This document shows, piece after piece, positions 59,909 to 64,000 of a stretch of DNA of 64,000 nucleotides. Origin of the DNA: Hedera helix (Eukaryota > Streptophyta > Magnoliopsida > Apiales > Araliaceae); contig OX359264.1 of the NCBI GenBank assembly GCA_947179155.2, positions 8,534,501 through 8,598,500 on the forward strand, written 5' to 3'. The notes below the pieces were generated by a model. That model saw only the letters and a list, made by a program, of their open reading frames with translations, did no database searches and was not told the origin of the DNA. Each line of letters starts with the position of its first letter. Position 1 is the stretch's first letter. A program made the position numbers and the translations under genes.

Positions 59909-62900
59909 TGTAAGACCCCGAATTTTATGAAATACAAAATTTAATTTCTCTTCATATATATTTCTTGAAACAGTAAGTGGTTAAATTGAAAAGTTAAAAG
60001 TTAAAGATGTTACGTGCAAATTTTATTTTGTCGGACAATATTCGTTTTGTCGAGGAATATTCGGGTCGTACGACAGCGCCGAAATAACTAATTATTGGTG
60101 GACCCTACAACGGAATATTTATCGGATATAGAAAATGACAGAAGTAGCATTTTTAAATAAAATAGTCAACGATGTTATCACTTTTAACTGTTAAAATACC
60201 GGTGATAAAAGAATAGTAGCCTACGGTAATTTATGGTATTTTATTGTAGCACGCGGTATTCTACAGTAGCACAAGGTATTGTGCAACGTTTATATTATTG
60301 AACTGATAAATTGGTTATTACACAGTATTTGCATTATTGATCTGATAATTGACACCGTAACTGTTGCACATCATTTCATCAATAATTGTCACTGCATAAT
60401 ATTTTATGTTATCAATTCAATAATTGTTGTTACACAGTATTTTGCATTATTGATTCAATGATTGTCATTACACTGTATTTCATATCATTAAGTCAATAAT
60501 TGTTGGTGTACTGTATTTTAAAATTATTGAACTAAATAAATGTCACAATAGCAAATACACAGTAATTTATATTATTAAATTAATAATAATCTGTAACGTG
60601 TTTATTACATTATTGTTGAATTATTGTTGTAGCATTATTTTATTTTATATGTTGGACCCATAGGAAGAATAAATAAATAAATATAAAAAAAAATAATTAT
60701 TTATTATTTTATGTGAATAGTAACGTGAATAGTAAGAAACATGTGGACCCATTGGCGGGGCCCACATGAGTTGGTGAAGTTAAAGAAAAAAAAAATTGCA
60801 GCACAAGGCTGCTGCTGATGGTGAGTAGCAGCCAGCCACCTACCCCCACCTACCATGCATAGTACCCTCTTTTCTCCTATAAATAACCTGCTCAGCTGAA
60901 TAGAAAAATCATATCTAAAACATAAAATTTTTGTATAAGAATTTTATGAGTTTTCTCTGAGAATAGTAAGGTTATCTTGAGTGTTTGAAAGCCAAAAGGA
61001 GTGCAGGAATTTTTCAAGTAAGTCTTTTATTAAAGAGTAGTAATTTCATAAATTTCTATTTTTCACGGTATTCACAAATCTTCCTTTAGAAGACTCTTCT
61101 TTAACAAGATTCATTTTTAAAAGCTTTCTTTGGAAGATTTATTTTGGAATATTACTTTAAAAACTTTTTAAAAGTAGTTATATTATACTACAAAAATTAT
61201 GTTAAATATATATAATTTTTATAGTTCATATTATACGAGTTATCATACACTTTAAAATTTATATGTGACAATTACTAATTTTATTATAAATATATAGGTT
61301 GATCAACCTCATTTAAATCAATATTCAGTTACGTGTTAAGGTAAGGGGTATCGTTCTTTTCATCATCATAAATGGTGTTATTTTCTTACTTGTAAGGGAT
61401 GTCATTTTCTTTCATACTCTTAAACTTACTATTGTAAGGGATTATCATTATTTGATTCTCGAAAATAATATCGTTTCTTTCTTACTCATAAGATGTGTTA
61501 TTTATTTTAATGTATTAAATTGTGGGAATAACCTTACGGCGTGGATTACCGCCTGTTGGTGAATAACCTTCATATTCATTCCTTATTAATCTCTGAGAAT
61601 AACCTTACGGCGCGAATTACCGCCTGTTTGGTGAATAACTCTTCGTATTCAAATTGATGGGAATAACCTTACGGCGCGAATTATCGCCTTTTGGTGAATA
61701 ACCCTTTGTATTTATTTCCTATTTGTTTCTTGTGGAAATAATTTGTCTACACGAATTATCACATGACACTTTTATTTCATATTCGTTTGTAATATCACTT
61801 TTTTTCATATTCGTAAGTGATATTATTTTCCTTTATACTCATAAGGGATACCATTTTTTTCATCTTTCATTATTCAAACTTACTATAGTAAGTGATATTA
61901 TTTCTTTTATACTCTTAACTTATTATGGTAAGTACAATTTGGTAAAGTTTCCTAAAATGATTATATGTTTCTTAATAGTTTGTGCTTCATCTAATATCAT
62001 TTCAATTGAACCTTCCTATTTTATTAAACATTTCTATTGAATTGTAACCGTTATTCTGAACTGTGGATCTTGAATATCATTTGAATTTCACTCTACATCA
62101 TGTTGACAATTTAGACATTATTTGAATTTGCACAAAGTAAACTTCCGGTACTTATTGTTTATCTTGTTTCTTCTGTTCATCATTTGTATCACGGTTATTT
62201 GTACTAATTATCAAGAATCAAGCTGTTGTGAATATCTGTGGCCGAGGGCACATATGCGATATAATTGTTGAACAGATGATAGGTTAAAGGCGATACATCT
62301 GTTCGGTGTCTTTTATGACACGTGGTGAAAGTTCTCTTTGGCCCGTAGTACAAAGATAAACTGTTGTTTGGTATGATTATGATTGTTGGTGTTATATTGA
62401 ATATCTTTGGCCCGTAGTGTAAATATAAACTGTTGTTTGGTATGATTATGACCAAAGACTGAATACTGGTATAATTATGACCGTTGGTGTTATATTAAAT
62501 ATCTTTTGCCCGTAGTGCAAAGATGAACTGTTGATTTGCATGATTATGACCAGGAACTGTGAATTTGTATTATCATGACTAATGGTATTTCAGATGATAA
62601 AAGTTGATGATGTTTTTCCTAAATAGAGAAGCGAGTGGACATTATAGTCTGCATTATTCTTCTAATAGATTGCTCATTCCGCTGCTATTATGTATCTGAA
62701 CGTTGTTCAAGACTTTAACTATAGTTTTTGATATACACCTTGTAGTATATTGTATTCTATCAAGAACTCAACTGTTGAAGGCTAATGATAATTTATTCAT
62801 CATTATCTTAGTCATGATATTTCTTACTGGGCTATTTGAGCTTATCCTTTTTTTTTGTTCTATTATTTTTCAACAGGAGATGAGAACGTAGTTGGGTCTA

Positions 62901-63091
62901 GCCGGGGGATGGAGTGAGAGTCCGATGGATAGCTATCGTAGTCTTCACGTGTTGTAAAATAGTATGACAATAATAGTGAGACTTAATTGTGTATTATTAT
63001 ACACTGTATTGTTAAACGTTATAATAATTTTGTTGTAGTCTTTTGACAACTCAAGTTTGGGCTGTGTGGGCCCAGATTTGGGGGTGTCACA
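59909..63091 (+). mobile_element. Solo LTR S2 (3.2 kb), sister of S1
   Basis: It runs TGTAAGACCCCGAATTTTAT to GATTTGGGGGTGTCACA with a perfect 5-bp duplication ATACC (59904-59908 and 63092-63096). It aligns with S1 (35950-39329) in inverse orientation. A TATAAATA box lies at 60878-60885, followed by transcript-like sequence. Internal tandem repeats are at about 60284-60610 and 61515-61720. The small frames inside it encode nothing recognisable. Confidence 0.9.
60878..60885 (+). promoter_or_regulatory. LTR promoter TATA box of S2
   Basis: CCTATAAATAACC lies within the LTR in the expected position well upstream of its 3' end. The counterpart in S1 is the complement, TTTATAG, near 38190. Confidence 0.5.
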
Positions 63092-63225
63092 ATACCAAAC
63101 ACTATATTCATTTATACCTTTAAAAAGTTGGGCATGACATTGAAATCCGTGTCATGCCCCACTTTTTAATGGTGTTGATGGATGTAGTGTTTGATATACT
63201 ATTTAATTGTTGTGTGTGTAGACTT

Positions 63226-64000
63226 GTCCTATTACTTAACTTGCTATCAATCAATTGTTTTCCTCGCACTTTTGTATTAGTTACAAGTAGGGGAATTTGA
63301 TAGAGCAACACTCTGTTTGAATATTAGTACATAAATTTTATTTAAATATTATAATTATATATTTTAAAAATATATATTATTAATTAATTTATTTATATAT
63401 TGATCACAAAATTTATGAATAATAAATTTTTAATATTGAATATATGTAAAAAAAATTGTGGTGAATATGTACAAATAGTATAGAGCGAAATATTTAATTA
63501 CATGAATTAAAAAATGTGAATGGTTATATTTTTTATTTATTCAATATATACTATTAAAGTTGTAATTGTATGTATTGATGAAGTTGAAATGTCTTCAATT
63601 TTTAAGCTTTTCTATCTAATAAAAAAGGAAAAAAGAAGAATTTTTTTTTGATATTGAGATATGAAGGGAATGAAATAAGAAATAAAATATCAACTCATTT
63701 GAATAAATATTTGAGTCAATTCGAACGATCAATTTAATTAACTCACTCAATTGAATGTTGTGATTTATGAAATATAGAGATTGATATGTTTTACAAAGTA
63801 AATAAATAAAAAGAGTCCCCCTATATGTAATGAGAAATTTATATCAATAGTGAAAAAATATTGATTTCTATATGCACATACATAAGAGGGAATTATGAAG
63901 AGACTTACACTAATTTATTTTATCTCATCATTTATAATTTTACGTTAATTGTAATTCAACTTTGTCATGAATTTTTTTGACATATAAATCGTTTTCCAAA
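63226..64000. other. AT-rich intergenic DNA
   Basis: No gene, repeat boundary or RNA is recognised. The sequence is low-complexity A/T throughout. Confidence 0.6.

Larger units (their letters stand above)
59876..63225. mobile_element. Small fold-back MITE (copy 3), split by solo LTR S2
   Basis: Joining 59876-59908 to 63097-63225 gives a left arm (AAGTATAAACACACAA.. AAACACTATATTCAT) that pairs with the right arm (..ATGGATGTAGTGTTTGATAT.. TGTGTGTGTAGACTT). The family matches 11921-12061 and 10596-10742. The 3.2 kb LTR lies inside the left arm. Confidence 0.6.

Noticed and set aside
61723..62040. 105-aa hydrophobic frame
   Set aside because: It lies within solo LTR S2, and its composition reflects T-rich DNA.

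Overview
This window is nuclear DNA of a flowering plant, almost certainly a eudicot. It is very AT-rich and crowded with transposable elements. The one clear host gene is an eight-exon bHLH regulator of the GL3/EGL3/Delila/JAF13 type. Its closest resemblance is to the JAF13/Delila proteins of asterids, which suggests an asterid host, but this is an inference from one protein. All other long open frames belong to transposable elements. I saw no tRNA, rRNA, CRISPR or bacterial-type features.

Layout. 1-1992: AT-rich upstream DNA with a Stowaway-like MITE. 1993-5713: the bHLH gene (plus strand, predicted 642 aa, all splice junctions GT-AG and phase-consistent). 5714-12101: downstream DNA holding degenerate Copia LTR pieces, a Tourist-like MITE with TTA target duplications, a 1.5 kb hAT-like element with a fold-back MITE sitting in a TA microsatellite, and several small fold-back MITEs.

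12102-42442: a nest of elements. The host is a minus-strand Helitron built from ~750 bp tandem repeats. Into it went a solo LTR (12753-14421, TSD GTTAG), a second Helitron (16830-18237, provable from paralogous empty sites) and a minus-strand, non-coding LTR element called M here (19247-42192). M was hit in turn by a plus-strand Tekay-like Ty3/gypsy chromovirus called B (21002-34085, gag-pol plus an extra coiled-coil ORF) and by a 3.4 kb solo LTR called S1 (35950-39329, TSD CTAGG).

42639-54477: two more minus-strand Helitron fragments flank element L (43844-52074, TSD GAGAT). L is a non-autonomous Tat-like LTR element. On its antisense strand it carries a decayed plant-mobile-domain gene and a second long ORF, and a 37-bp tandem array lies just before its polypurine tract.

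54478-64000: AT-rich intergenic DNA with another Copia LTR remnant, a ~400 bp fold-back MITE, a hAT-type MITE (59087-59702), and solo LTR S2 (59909-63091, TSD ATACC). S2 is a sister of S1 in opposite orientation and lies inside one arm of a small MITE.

The bHLH protein would work as the bHLH partner of R2R3-MYB and WD40 proteins controlling anthocyanin and/or epidermal traits. The rest of the window records repeated transposition, solo-LTR formation and deletion. The most unusual items are the antisense genes of L, the acidic coiled-coil ORF of B, the tandemly repeated Helitron 5' termini, and the lopsided LTRs of B, which point to a deletion at the centre of a palindrome.
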